Below are positions 44,958 through 53,622 of a stretch of DNA of 64,000 nt, one piece after another. Positions within the stretch are counted from its first letter, which is position 1; every line of letters starts with the position of its first letter. Under the pieces are notes generated by a model. It did not search any database and was not told the origin of the DNA. It saw nothing but the letters and a program-made list of their open reading frames with translations. The position numbers and the translations under genes are program-made. The stretch comes from Streptomyces sp. SCSIO 75703 (GTDB lineage Bacteria; Actinomycetota; Actinomycetes; Streptomycetales; Streptomycetaceae): contig NZ_CP144555.1 in NCBI RefSeq assembly GCF_036607905.1, forward strand, positions 3,968,001 through 4,032,000. The letters run 5' to 3'.

Positions 44958-46142
44958 ATGCGACCCGTTGCCGTGGTCCTGGGCACCCGCCCGGAGGCCA
45001 TCAAGTTCGCCCCCGTGATCCACGCTCTGCGGGACGACCCCCGCTTCGAACCGATCGTCATCTCGACCGGCCAGCACCGGGAAATGCTGGACGAGACGAT
45101 GAAGGCGTTCGACCTCACCCCCGACATCGACCTGGGCGTCATGGTCCCCCAGCAGACGCTCTCGCAGACCACGTACCGCGCGCTGCGCGAGCTGGAGGGG
45201 CAGCTCAGCACCCTGAAGGCCGAGGCCGTGCTGGTGCACGGCGACACCGCCAGCACCATGGCCGGCGCCCTGGCCGGCTTCCACCACCAGATCCCCGTCG
45301 TCCACGTGGAGGCGGGCCTGCGCAGCGGATTCCTCGGGTCACCGTTCCCCGAGGAGGGCAACCGCCGCATGATCGCGCAGATCGCGGCGCTGCACCTGGC
45401 CCCCACCCCCGGCAACAAGGCCAACCTGCTGGCCGAGGGCATCGCCGAGGAGGCGATCGCGGTGACCGGCAACACGGTCATCGACGCCCTCCAGTGGGCC
45501 GGCGGCAGGACCGACGACTTCGGTCACCCGGCGCTGGCGGATCTGGACGCCGATCCGCGGCGGGTGGTGCTGGCCTCCGCCCACCGGCGGGACGCCTGGC
45601 CGCACCTGCCCGAGATCGCCAGGGCGTTCGCCGACATCGCCGACGAGCCCGGCACCCGGGTGGTCGTGCCGCTGCACCGCAACCCGTCGGTGCGGCAGGC
45701 GATGCTGCCGCACATCGGCGCCCACCCGGACATCACGATCGTCGACCCGCTGCCGTACCTGAACTTCTGCCGGCTCATGCGGCGTGCCGACATCCTCCTG
45801 TCGGACTCCAGCGGGGCCCAGGAGGAGGGCCCGGCCCTGGGCAAGCCGACGCTGGTGATCAGCAACGTCACCGAGCGTTCGGAAGCGGTGGAGGCCGGCA
45901 CGGCCCGTCTGGTCGGCACGGCGTACGAGGGCGTGTACGGCCACACGGTGCGCCTGCTGCGGGACGAGGCGGCGTACCTGCGGATGGCCTCCGCCGCCAA
46001 CCCGTACGGCGACGGGCGGGCCACGCGGCGCACGATCGACGCGATCGCGCACTTCTTCGGCGACGGCCCACCCGCGGACCCCTTCGTCCCCAGGACCCCG
46101 CTCGGCGAGGCGGACGGCAGGACGGAGTACGCGCGGACATGA
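44958..46142 (+). CDS. wecB: UDP-N-acetylglucosamine 2-epimerase (non-hydrolysing)
   Basis: A 394-residue GT-B fold enzyme starting at ATG 44958. Motifs: VVLGTRPEAIKFAPVI at the N terminus, STGQHREML, VLVHGDTASTMAGALAGF, VVHVEAGLRSG, FPEEGNRRMI, ASAHRRDAW (where most enzymes have HRREN), VPLHRNPSVR and LLSDSSGAQEEGPALGKPTL. It interconverts UDP-GlcNAc and UDP-ManNAc. Its stop overlaps the next start (ATGA). In this cluster it probably supplies a mannosamine-configured sugar. Confidence 0.94.
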   Translation: MRPVAVVLGTRPEAIKFAPVIHALRDDPRFEPIVISTGQHREMLDETMKAFDLTPDIDLGVMVPQQTLSQTTYRALRELEGQLSTLKAEAVLVHGDTASTMAGALAGFHHQIPVVHVEAGLRSGFLGSPFPEEGNRRMIAQIAALHLAPTPGNKANLLAEGIAEEAIAVTGNTVIDALQWAGGRTDDFGHPALADLDADPRRVVLASAHRRDAWPHLPEIARAFADIADEPGTRVVVPLHRNPSVRQAMLPHIGAHPDITIVDPLPYLNFCRLMRRADILLSDSSGAQEEGPALGKPTLVISNVTERSEAVEAGTARLVGTAYEGVYGHTVRLLRDEAAYLRMASAANPYGDGRATRRTIDAIAHFFGDGPPADPFVPRTPLGEADGRTEYART

Positions 46143-46945
46143 ACGGGACGACGACCGGCGAACGGCCGGCACCCGCGGGACACCCGCGGGGCGTGCGCGC
46201 GATGAACTTCACCGGCCCCCACGTCACCGCGACCGTCGTGAAAGACGTCGCGGAGTACCGGGTCGACGGGCGGGCGATCGTGGTCAACTGCGGGACGCGC
46301 GACGCGTACGTCGACGCGGCCCCCAGGCGCCCGATACCGCCCCTGACCTCGACGATCGTGGTCGACTCGACGATCGGGTCCGCCGGCCTGCTCATCGTGC
46401 TCCACGTCCGCGACGAGACGGGCGGCACCCTCGCCGGCATCACCGCCGAGCCGGGCTGGGAACTGCTGGGCGAGGCGATCGGCGACGACCCCGGCACCAC
46501 GGGCGGCCTGCCCTTCGACAGGAAGACCCCTCTGTGGCGGGGCCCGCAGGACACCGTCGGACAGGTCGCGTTCGACCCGGCCCACCTGTTGCGGGAGACG
46601 GCGACGGCGGGCGCCCCGCAGCCGTTCGAGGTCCGGGCCAACCTGTGGTTCGCCCCGGCGGGCACCGACTGCTTCATCCACCGCCTGCACGACTTCGTCG
46701 AGGTCCACACCCAGGTGGCCGGCCTGGGGCGGATGCAGAAGTTCGCGGCCCAGGACCACGCCACGCTCTACCAGGACATCCCCATGAGTCCCGGCCACAC
46801 CACCGCGGACCCGTTCTGCTCCCTCGGGCCGGACGGCTCCTTCACCTACCCCTGGCACCAGTACTACGCCGACACCGACTGCGTATGGCTGGCCATCGAG
46901 TACCACCGCGTCACGCGGCGACCGTCGAGTGGAGACACGACATGA
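46139..46945 (+). CDS. Unknown protein with His/Glu-rich domain
   Basis: A 268-residue protein, start ATG 46139, four bases overlapping wecB. An N-terminal beta-rich region (NFTGPHVTATVVKDVAEYRV) is followed by RANLWFAPAGTDCFIHRLHD and FVEVHTQVAGLGRMQKFAAQ, then FTYPWHQYYADTDCVWLAIE. The H-x-H-D-F-x-E-x-H pattern could bind a metal as in cupins; this is inference. I do not recognise the family. It is translationally coupled to wecB and to the next gene, so it probably takes part in the same pathway. Confidence 0.75.
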   Translation: MNGTTTGERPAPAGHPRGVRAMNFTGPHVTATVVKDVAEYRVDGRAIVVNCGTRDAYVDAAPRRPIPPLTSTIVVDSTIGSAGLLIVLHVRDETGGTLAGITAEPGWELLGEAIGDDPGTTGGLPFDRKTPLWRGPQDTVGQVAFDPAHLLRETATAGAPQPFEVRANLWFAPAGTDCFIHRLHDFVEVHTQVAGLGRMQKFAAQDHATLYQDIPMSPGHTTADPFCSLGPDGSFTYPWHQYYADTDCVWLAIEYHRVTRRPSSGDTT

Positions 46946-48186
46946 CCGAGATACGGACCCCGAAGTTCACCGCGGAACCGGTGGCCGAGCAACTCCGGGA
47001 CGGCTACTGGCTGGAGGCCCCGGACATCGACGGCGACGGCCGTCCCGACCTGTTCGGCTACGGGCTGCGGCTCGGCGAGATCTACTGGTACCAGAACGAC
47101 GGTGACTGGACCCGGCGCCTGGTCGCCGACGGCTTCCGCATGCCGGTCGGCGCGGACTTCGCCGACGTCAGCGGCACCGGCTCGCCGGACATCATCGTCT
47201 GCTACGAGCTGTACGGGCCGATCGGCACCATCGTCGACCCCGACCCCGAGGGCGGGAAGATCGCCTGGCTGGAGAACCCGGGCTCGCCCGACAAGGACCC
47301 CTCGCGCTGGACGAAGCACTACGTCGGCCGCGCCACCGGCATGCACCGGCTGCGGGCCGGCCACTTCACGCAGTCCGAGCGACTGGAGATCATCGGCCTG
47401 CCGATCGTCGCCGAGGCCGACGTGCACGCGGTGCTGCCCGTCGTGCTGTTCACCCAGCCCGACGACGTGCTGACGGCGACGGAATGGCCGATGACGGTCA
47501 TCGACGACAGCAACTTCCGCATGATCCACGGTGCGGAGAAGAAGCGCGGCCTCATCCCCGGCTCGGACCTGGACTCGATCCTGCTCGCCTCCGACGAGGG
47601 AGTCACCTGGCTCCACTACGACACCGGGCGCGGCGAGTGGGTGCGCGAACTGGTCGGCACCGGTGAACTCACCCAGTTCGAGCAAACCGGTTTCCGGGGC
47701 AGCGGTGACCTCGACGCCGGGCGGCTGGGCGACGACCCGATGGCCTACGTCGCGGCGATCGAGCCGTTCCACGGCAACACGGTCGCCGTCTACACCAAGC
47801 GCGAGGGCGGCCCGGCCGGCGGGGGAGGCTGGGAGCGGACGCTGCTGGACGTGTACGGCGACCCCAACGAGAACGGCGAGGGCCCCGGGCACCAGATCGT
47901 CTGCGCCGACTTCGACGGGGACGGCGACGACGAGTTCCTGGTGGCGCTCCGCGGCCCGTGGCCCTGGCAGGGCGTCATGTACTACAAGGCCGTCGACGCG
48001 GCCAAGGGCATCTGGGCCAAGTGGCGGGTGTCCGACGAGTCCGTGGCGCGGATCGCCACCGGCGACTTCAACGGCGACGGGCGGCTGGACTTCGCGACGA
48101 TCGCGTACTCGGTGCAGAACTACTACGTGGCGAAGGACGCGAAGATCGTCCTGCACCGCAACGAGACCGGCACCGCCGGCCGATGA
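46942..48186 (+). CDS. FG-GAP/VCBS-repeat protein
   Basis: A 414-residue protein without a signal peptide, start ATG 46942, overlapping the preceding stop. It has at least three calcium-loop motifs of FG-GAP/VCBS repeats: APDIDGDGRPDLFGYGLRLG (residue about 27), CADFDGDGDDEFLVALRG (about 316) and ATGDFNGDGRLDFATIAY (about 372). Between them are blades such as GSPDIIVCYELYGP and DSILLASDEGVTWLHYDTGR. It folds as a beta-propeller. Most such proteins are extracellular; the lack of a signal suggests an unusual cytoplasmic use, for example as an enzyme or scaffold. Confidence 0.87.
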   Translation: MTEIRTPKFTAEPVAEQLRDGYWLEAPDIDGDGRPDLFGYGLRLGEIYWYQNDGDWTRRLVADGFRMPVGADFADVSGTGSPDIIVCYELYGPIGTIVDPDPEGGKIAWLENPGSPDKDPSRWTKHYVGRATGMHRLRAGHFTQSERLEIIGLPIVAEADVHAVLPVVLFTQPDDVLTATEWPMTVIDDSNFRMIHGAEKKRGLIPGSDLDSILLASDEGVTWLHYDTGRGEWVRELVGTGELTQFEQTGFRGSGDLDAGRLGDDPMAYVAAIEPFHGNTVAVYTKREGGPAGGGGWERTLLDVYGDPNENGEGPGHQIVCADFDGDGDDEFLVALRGPWPWQGVMYYKAVDAAKGIWAKWRVSDESVARIATGDFNGDGRLDFATIAYSVQNYYVAKDAKIVLHRNETGTAGR

Positions 48187-48269
48187 CCCGCGCCCCGCGC
48201 TCCGCGTCCCGGACCCGGGGCGCGGGGCCCCGCCGCCGTTCACCCGGTCCCGTCGCCCAGAGGACTGTC

Positions 48270-49475
48270 ATGACTCCGCCCAGAACGTCCAAACTGCCGT
48301 CCCTCACCGGCCTGCGCTTCTTCGCCGCGCTGTCGGTGTTCTTCTTCCACTCCTCGCTCTCCAACTCGCCCATCCCGCCGAACGATCCCATCAACCCCTT
48401 CGCCGACCCGGGCATCGCGGGGGCCTACGAGAAGGCGCTGCTCAACGCCGGCTACATCGGGGTGTCCTTCTTCTTCGTGCTCTCCGGCTTCGTGCTCGCC
48501 TGGTCGGCGCGGCCGGGGCAGTCGGCGCGGGCGTTCTGGCGCCGCCGCATGACGAAGATCTTCCCCAACCACCTCGTCGTCTTCGCGGTGTCGCTGGTCC
48601 TCTTCGCCGGCGCCACGATCACCTCGGTCGGGCAGTGGCTGCCGAACATGCTGCTGGTGCACACCTTCTTCCCGCAGCCCGAGATCAACCTCAGTGTGAG
48701 TCCGCCGAGTTGGTCCCTGGGCAGCGAGTTGCTCTTCTACCTGCTGTTCCCGCTGCTGATCGTGCCGGTCCGGAAGATCCGCGACGGGGCGCTGTGGGCG
48801 TGGTCGGCGGTGATGGTCGCCGGGACCGTGGCGGTCCAGCTCGTCTCGACGCACCTGGTACCGGACACGCCGAAGTCCGCGATCACTCCCATCTCCGACC
48901 TGCAGTTCTGGTTCGGCTACCTGTTCCCGCCCGGCCGCCTCTTCGAGTTCGTCCTGGGCATCCTGCTCGCGCGGATCGTGCTCGCCGGCCGCTGGCCGCG
49001 CCGCATCGGCATCGGCTGGTCCCTCGTCCTGTGCGCGGCGGGTTACGCGGCCGGGTTCGTGGTGCCCTTCCCGTACACGTTCGTCGTCGCGACGATCGTC
49101 CCCATCGGCGCGCTGATCGCCGCGGTGGCGGCGGCGGACGTCGCCGGGCGCCGCACCCGGCTGCGCGGGCGGGTGATGGTGTGGCTCGGCGAGGTCTCCT
49201 TCGGCTTCTACCTCGTCCAGGGCGTGTCCATCTTCTACCTGCGGTCCCTGCTGGACGGGGCCACGTACGGGGTGCCCGGCGCGGTGCTGCTGATCGTGGG
49301 CTTCTTCGGTACCTCGCTGCTGGGCGGCTGGCTGCTCTACCGCTTCGTGGAGATGCCCGCCATGCGCCGCCTCAGCGTGGGCCGCGCCGAGGTCCGCCCC
49401 GCGCCCCCGGACACGCCCGCCCCGGCCGTCGCCGACGCGGAGCCGGCCGGGCAGGCCCCGCTGCGCTCGCTGTGA
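48270..49475 (+). CDS. Acyltransferase 3 family membrane protein
   Basis: A 401-residue integral membrane protein, start ATG 48270 behind AGAGGAC. The N terminus has SLTGLRFFAALSVFFFH with the catalytic His of the family, then GYIGVSFFFVLSGFVLAWS and RRMTKIFPNHL. About 10 hydrophobic helices follow, ending in GEVSFGFYLVQGVSIF and a Pro/Ala-rich cytoplasmic tail. It transfers acetyl or longer acyl groups to sugars or lipids at the membrane. As the last gene of the cluster, it probably decorates the product. Confidence 0.93.
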   Translation: MTPPRTSKLPSLTGLRFFAALSVFFFHSSLSNSPIPPNDPINPFADPGIAGAYEKALLNAGYIGVSFFFVLSGFVLAWSARPGQSARAFWRRRMTKIFPNHLVVFAVSLVLFAGATITSVGQWLPNMLLVHTFFPQPEINLSVSPPSWSLGSELLFYLLFPLLIVPVRKIRDGALWAWSAVMVAGTVAVQLVSTHLVPDTPKSAITPISDLQFWFGYLFPPGRLFEFVLGILLARIVLAGRWPRRIGIGWSLVLCAAGYAAGFVVPFPYTFVVATIVPIGALIAAVAAADVAGRRTRLRGRVMVWLGEVSFGFYLVQGVSIFYLRSLLDGATYGVPGAVLLIVGFFGTSLLGGWLLYRFVEMPAMRRLSVGRAEVRPAPPDTPAPAVADAEPAGQAPLRSL

Positions 49476-49513
49476 CGGACCCCGGCCCCCCGCCGACGGG
49501 GCCGGGGTCCGTC
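49474..49513 (+). terminator. Perfect 16-bp stem-loop terminator
   Basis: GACGGACCCCGGCCCC (49474-49489), an 8-base loop, and its exact complement (49498-49513). The stem begins inside the TGA stop codon of the acyltransferase gene. GC-only stems without a T-run are typical of streptomycete terminators. It also separates this cluster from the convergent LLM operon. Confidence 0.85.
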
Positions 49514-49560
49514 GGCCGGGGCCCGGGGCCCGGCTCCCGGTCCTCCCGGTCGCCCGCGGT

Positions 49561-50547
49561 TCACCTCCCCGCGGCGGCGGGCCGCGGCCGGGCGGCGAAC
49601 GCCTCGGCGAGCAGCCGGTGGGAGTCCAGGCGGTCGGCCGGATCGCAGGTCAGGGTGTTGACCATGAGTTCGCAGACGCCGTGCCGGGCGGCGAGTTCCG
49701 TCAGGCGTTCGCGGACCTGCTCCGGCGTCCCCCACACCAGGGAGCCCCGGCGGACCTCGGCGCGTTCCGCCTCCAGGGCGGTCCACTCGTGGCGGAGGGC
49801 TTCCGCCGGGGTGGGCAGCGGGAGGTCGTCGCCGAGGTCCTTGCGGCTGCGCCACAGCAGGACGCTCTGGGCCAGCGCCTCGGCCCGCTCCTCGCTCGCG
49901 GCGGTCACGACGCGCACCGCGAGGACCCCGCCCGGCGCGGGGCGTCCGGTGTGCTCGGTGTACGCCGAGCGGTAGGAGGTGAGCGCCGCCCGTGCCGGGC
50001 CGGGCACGAGGAAGTGCGCGAAGGCGTAGTCGGTGCCCAGCTCGCCCGCCATGAAGGCGGAGCCGACGCCCCCGCCGAGGAGCCACATCCGGGGGCGCAC
50101 GGTGGCGACGGGGTTCACCCCGGCCCCGGCGGGCGGCCCGTCGCCGTCCAGGTCCATGAGCCGGCGCACCGCGCGCACCCGCTGCGGATAGTCGTGTGCG
50201 GGGCCGCCCGCGCGGCCGAGGCCCAGGTCGACGCGGCCGGGGAAGAGCGAGGCCAGGACGCCGAAGACCTCGGCCACCTTCGCCGGGGGGTAGAGGGGCA
50301 GCAGCACGCCGCCCGTTCCCACCCGCATCCGCTCGGTACGGGCCAGCAGCACCGAGGCGAGGATCTCGGGGGCGCTGCCCGCGAAGCCGGGCGAGCCGTG
50401 GTGCTCGGCGGTCCAGTAGCGGACGTGTCCCCACTCCTCGGCGGCCTGGGCCAGGTCGACCGAGGCGTGCAGGGCGTCCGCCGCGGAGAAACCGGTGCCG
50501 ACGGGTGACTGGTCGAGGACCGACAGCCGTGGTGCGGAGGGTGCCAC
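49561..50547 (-). CDS. LLM-class flavin-dependent oxidoreductase
   Basis: A 328-residue luciferase-like TIM-barrel enzyme. Characteristic blocks: LSVLDQSPVGTGFSAADAL at the N terminus, YWTAEHHGSPGFAGSAPEIL, RMRVGTGGVLLPLYPPAKVA, LFPGRVDLGLGRAGG, RMWLLGGGVGSAFMAGELG and GTPEQVRERLTELA. It uses FMNH2 or F420; this subgroup is usually FMN-linked. It is the last gene of a four-gene operon and lies nine bases after its neighbour. The substrate is unknown. Confidence 0.92.
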   Translation of the reverse strand: MAPSAPRLSVLDQSPVGTGFSAADALHASVDLAQAAEEWGHVRYWTAEHHGSPGFAGSAPEILASVLLARTERMRVGTGGVLLPLYPPAKVAEVFGVLASLFPGRVDLGLGRAGGPAHDYPQRVRAVRRLMDLDGDGPPAGAGVNPVATVRPRMWLLGGGVGSAFMAGELGTDYAFAHFLVPGPARAALTSYRSAYTEHTGRPAPGGVLAVRVVTAASEERAEALAQSVLLWRSRKDLGDDLPLPTPAEALRHEWTALEAERAEVRRGSLVWGTPEQVRERLTELAARHGVCELMVNTLTCDPADRLDSHRLLAEAFAARPRPAAAGR

Positions 50548-50556
50548 CCGTCCTCC

Positions 50557-51084
50557 TCAGTTCCCGGCCCGCACGATGGCGGGCACGATGCGGTAGTCAC
50601 GCTGGAAGACCAGGTTGTGCAGGTCCCCGGTGGCGATCGCGCGCAGTGTGGGCACCTCCGCCGCGGCCTGTTCGGGCGTGAACACGTTCAGCGGCCAGTC
50701 GTGGACGGTCGCGCCCCGCAGGTGCGGGTGGTGGAAGCCGCGCCCGAAGTGGGCCAGCAGCGTGATCGGCGCGATGCCGCTCGTCCGCTGCTCGGGCCAG
50801 GACAGGGTCCAGGAGGCTCCGAGGCCGGCGTCCTGGGTGCGCCGGACCCCGCTGGCCTCGACCTCGCCGGTGCCGCCGAACAGGGTGCGGTCGAACTCCT
50901 CGAGCACCTGGCGGGCGTACGGGTCGAGCAGGGCGACGGCCCGGTGGAAGTGCCCCTCCTTGCCGAGCCGGGACACGGTGTCGCCGGCGTCGCCGTGGGT
51001 GCCGTCGCGCAGGTCGGAGAAGTGCCGGGTCAGGGCCTCGATGTGGGGGAGGCCCGTGGTGTCCGGTGCCTGTGGTGCGGTCAT
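50557..51084 (-). CDS. Conserved hypothetical protein
   Basis: A 175-residue protein, start ATG 51084, four bases overlapping the hydrolase stop. It has no signal peptide. Motifs seen are LGKEGHFHRAVALLDPYARQ, TLFGGTGEVEASGVRR and APITLLAHFGRGFHHPHLRG, then VHDWPLNVFTPEQAAAEVPT. The clustered histidines (FHHPHLRG) might bind metal. I do not know the family. It lies between hydrolase and oxidoreductase genes in an export operon, so it probably takes part in metabolism of the same compound. Confidence 0.75.
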   Translation of the reverse strand: MTAPQAPDTTGLPHIEALTRHFSDLRDGTHGDAGDTVSRLGKEGHFHRAVALLDPYARQVLEEFDRTLFGGTGEVEASGVRRTQDAGLGASWTLSWPEQRTSGIAPITLLAHFGRGFHHPHLRGATVHDWPLNVFTPEQAAAEVPTLRAIATGDLHNLVFQRDYRIVPAIVRAGN

Positions 51085-51956
51085 GGTGTCTCCTTCCGTG
51101 GCCTCAGCCGGTCGCGCAGCGCCGTGCCGAGCCAGTGCCTCAGGGGAGGGTGGTGCGGGGTGGACCCGACGGCGGCGAGGAAGGCGGCGTGCGGGGTGTG
51201 CGGGAAGACCCGCAGCCGTACGTCGTTGCCCGCTGCCTCCAGCCGCCGCGCGTACCCGGTGACGTCGTCGAGGACCGGGTCCAGGTCCCCGACGGCGAGG
51301 ACGGCCGGGGCCAGCCCGTCCAGCCGGCCGGCCTCCAGCGGTGTGCTGTGCAGCCGTTCGCCGTCGCCCGCGGGGGGCGTGCCCCGTCCCCGGTACTGCC
51401 GCCAGGCGTGCCTCAGGTCCTCGGCGGAGGGGAAGACGCCCGGCCCGCGCCCGTACGAGGGGGCGGCGCAGTCCGGGTCGAGCGGCGGGTAGGCCAGCAC
51501 CTGGGCGGCGAGCGGCTCGCCCCGGTCCCGCCGGGCGAGGGCCGCGCAGGCGGCGACGGTGCCGCCCGCGCTGTCGCCCCCGACCGCGAGCGGTTCGCCG
51601 GGCCGTGCCCGGTCCCCGGCCCAGGAGAGCGCGGTCAGGACGTCCTCGATCTGCGCCGGGTGCCGGTGGCGCGGGGCCAGGCGGTACCCGGTGCTGACCA
51701 CCGTGCAGCCCGACGCGCGGGCGAGGTCCGCGACCGGTTCGTGCCAGTACTCCACGGACCCCGCGCGCCAGGACCCGCCGTGCGCCCACACCAGCCAGCC
51801 GTACGGGTCGGGGCCGGGCCGGTAGACCCGTACCGGGACCCGGTGGGTGCCGGCGTCGAGCCACCGGGGCTCCCAGCGGACGGCCTCGTCCGGGTGCGTG
51901 GCGGCGGGCCGCCGGCCGTCGGCGGACGGCTCCCGCCGCCCCTCGTCACCGCGCAC
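51081..51956 (-). CDS. Alpha/beta hydrolase (HSL-type esterase)
   Basis: A 291-residue esterase of the hormone-sensitive-lipase family. The oxyanion-hole motif is VWAHGGSWRAGS (HGG at about residue 59), the nucleophile elbow GGDSAGGTVA with Ser at about 149, the acid in VGDLDPVLDD at about 220, and the His in FPHTPHAAFL at about 250. It probably hydrolyses an ester or lactone. It overlaps the MFS gene by 11 bases and the next gene by four, so they are co-translated. Confidence 0.93.
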   Translation of the reverse strand: MRGDEGRREPSADGRRPAATHPDEAVRWEPRWLDAGTHRVPVRVYRPGPDPYGWLVWAHGGSWRAGSVEYWHEPVADLARASGCTVVSTGYRLAPRHRHPAQIEDVLTALSWAGDRARPGEPLAVGGDSAGGTVAACAALARRDRGEPLAAQVLAYPPLDPDCAAPSYGRGPGVFPSAEDLRHAWRQYRGRGTPPAGDGERLHSTPLEAGRLDGLAPAVLAVGDLDPVLDDVTGYARRLEAAGNDVRLRVFPHTPHAAFLAAVGSTPHHPPLRHWLGTALRDRLRPRKETP

Positions 51957-53382
51957 TCGACCGGGCGCCGCGCAGGAACAGGGCGCTGGTGAGGGTGCCG
52001 AGGAGCACGATGGCGGCGTTCACGGCGATGGCGACCTTGAGGCCGCCGAGCATGGCGGCGGCCCCGGCGCCGGCCATGGCGCCGGTGGCGATGGCGCTCA
52101 TGATCGGCGTGCCCATGGTGATGCCGATCTGCTGGGTCATGGTGGCGAGGCCGGTGGCGAGGCCCTGCTCGTGGTCGGCGAGGCCGGAGGTGGCGGTGAC
52201 CATGAAGCCGACGATGACGAGCATGTTGCCGACCCCGCCGGCGAAGGTGCCGATCAGCAGCAGCCACATCCAGGAGCGGTCGTCGCCGAGGCCCAGCAGG
52301 GCCGCCGTGGCCACCGTCTGCAGGATGCCGCCGGTGATCAGCGTCTGCTTGCTGCCGATCTTCCCGATGACCCGCGGGGCGACGGAACCGCCGACGACCG
52401 TGCCGACGCCGAGCACGCCGAAGGAGAGGCCGGCGGCGAGCGGGGAGAAGCCGAGCACCTTCTGGAGGTAGAGGGTCAGCAGGAAGACGAGGGAGGTCTC
52501 GGTGAGGAACGCGATGAGGCCGGCGATGTTGCCCCAGGCCACCGACCGCTTGCCGAGCACGCTGAGCGGGACCAGCGGCGCGGACACCTTGCGCTCGACC
52601 GCGTAGAAGACGAGCAGCAGCACCACGCCCGCGGCCAGCGGCAGCAGCGCCTCCGGCGAGCCCCAGCCCGCCTCGCCGGCCTGGGTGAGGCCGAACACGA
52701 TGGCCAGCAGGCCCAGCGTGACGCTGACGGCACCGGGCAGGTCCAGCTTCGGCCGCTCGTCCGGACGGGACTCCTTGATGACGGTCGGCGCGACGATCAG
52801 CACCGCGACGACGACGGGCACGTTGATGAAGAACGCCCAGCGCCACGACAGCAGGTCGGTCAGGAGGCCGCCCAGGATGGCACCGGTCGTGAAACCGGCC
52901 GACATCAGCGCCCCGTTGAGGCCGAGCGCCTTCTCGCGCAGCGGCCCCTCGGGGAAGGAGGTGGTCAGCAGCGACAGCCCGGCCGGGGTCACCGCGGCCG
53001 TGGCCAGGCCCTGGAAGACGCGGGCCAGGATCAGCACCTCGGGGTTCTGGGCCAGGCCGCCCACCAGCGAGGCCACGCCGAGCACGACGAGACCGCCGAG
53101 GAACAGCCGGCGCCGGCCGAACAGGTCGGCGACCCGGCCGAAGAGCAGCGTGAAGCCGGCCGCGCACAGCGCGAACGAGGTGGCGATCCACTGCAGGTGG
53201 GACAGGGAGAAGCCCAGGCCCTCGCCGATCACCGGCAGCGCCACGTTCAGGATGGAGAAGTCCACGGCCAGCATGAACTGGGCGGCGAGCAGCAGCACCA
53301 GCACCAGCCGCAGCCGGGGGGTGAGCGTGGCGGGAGCCGGGCCGGCGGCGGCGCCCGACCTCTCCGCATCGGTGACAGACAT
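51946..53382 (-). CDS. MFS drug exporter (DHA2 type, about 14 helices)
   Basis: A 478-residue membrane protein, start ATG 53382. It has the order of DHA2 transporters: LAAQFMLAVDFSILNVALPV in helix 1, GRVADLFGRRRLFLGGL (motif A), LARVFQGLATAAVTPAGLSL, and LLSWRWAFFINVPVVVAVLI (motif C area), then helices to the end. Likely a proton-driven exporter of a drug or secondary metabolite. First gene of the operon that runs to the LLM oxidoreductase, divergent from the XRE regulator (240 bases). Confidence 0.94.
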   Translation of the reverse strand: MSVTDAERSGAAAGPAPATLTPRLRLVLVLLLAAQFMLAVDFSILNVALPVIGEGLGFSLSHLQWIATSFALCAAGFTLLFGRVADLFGRRRLFLGGLVVLGVASLVGGLAQNPEVLILARVFQGLATAAVTPAGLSLLTTSFPEGPLREKALGLNGALMSAGFTTGAILGGLLTDLLSWRWAFFINVPVVVAVLIVAPTVIKESRPDERPKLDLPGAVSVTLGLLAIVFGLTQAGEAGWGSPEALLPLAAGVVLLLVFYAVERKVSAPLVPLSVLGKRSVAWGNIAGLIAFLTETSLVFLLTLYLQKVLGFSPLAAGLSFGVLGVGTVVGGSVAPRVIGKIGSKQTLITGGILQTVATAALLGLGDDRSWMWLLLIGTFAGGVGNMLVIVGFMVTATSGLADHEQGLATGLATMTQQIGITMGTPIMSAIATGAMAGAGAAAMLGGLKVAIAVNAAIVLLGTLTSALFLRGARSSAR

Positions 53383-53622
53383 GACCTGGGGTCCCTTTCC
53401 TCATGGTGTCCAGCCGCGCGGCGCGGGCTGGGCCGCGCCGCGCGCGGTCATGGGGAAGAGACTCGTCGGCGCCCGGGACCCGAGCCAGAACCCTGTCGCG
53501 CACAGCCAGCGCGAGGGTAGTCATCACAGGACCACCCTTGGCGCCCCGCCCGCCGGTACCGGCGGGCATCATGGGAGGCCGGTGGACACCGCCGGCCGCG
53601 CACAGCCGACCTGGAGGCACTG

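Noticed and set aside
48240..48854. Minus-strand frame inside the acyltransferase gene
   Set aside because: Charged low-complexity translation typical of antisense to a membrane protein; no motif.
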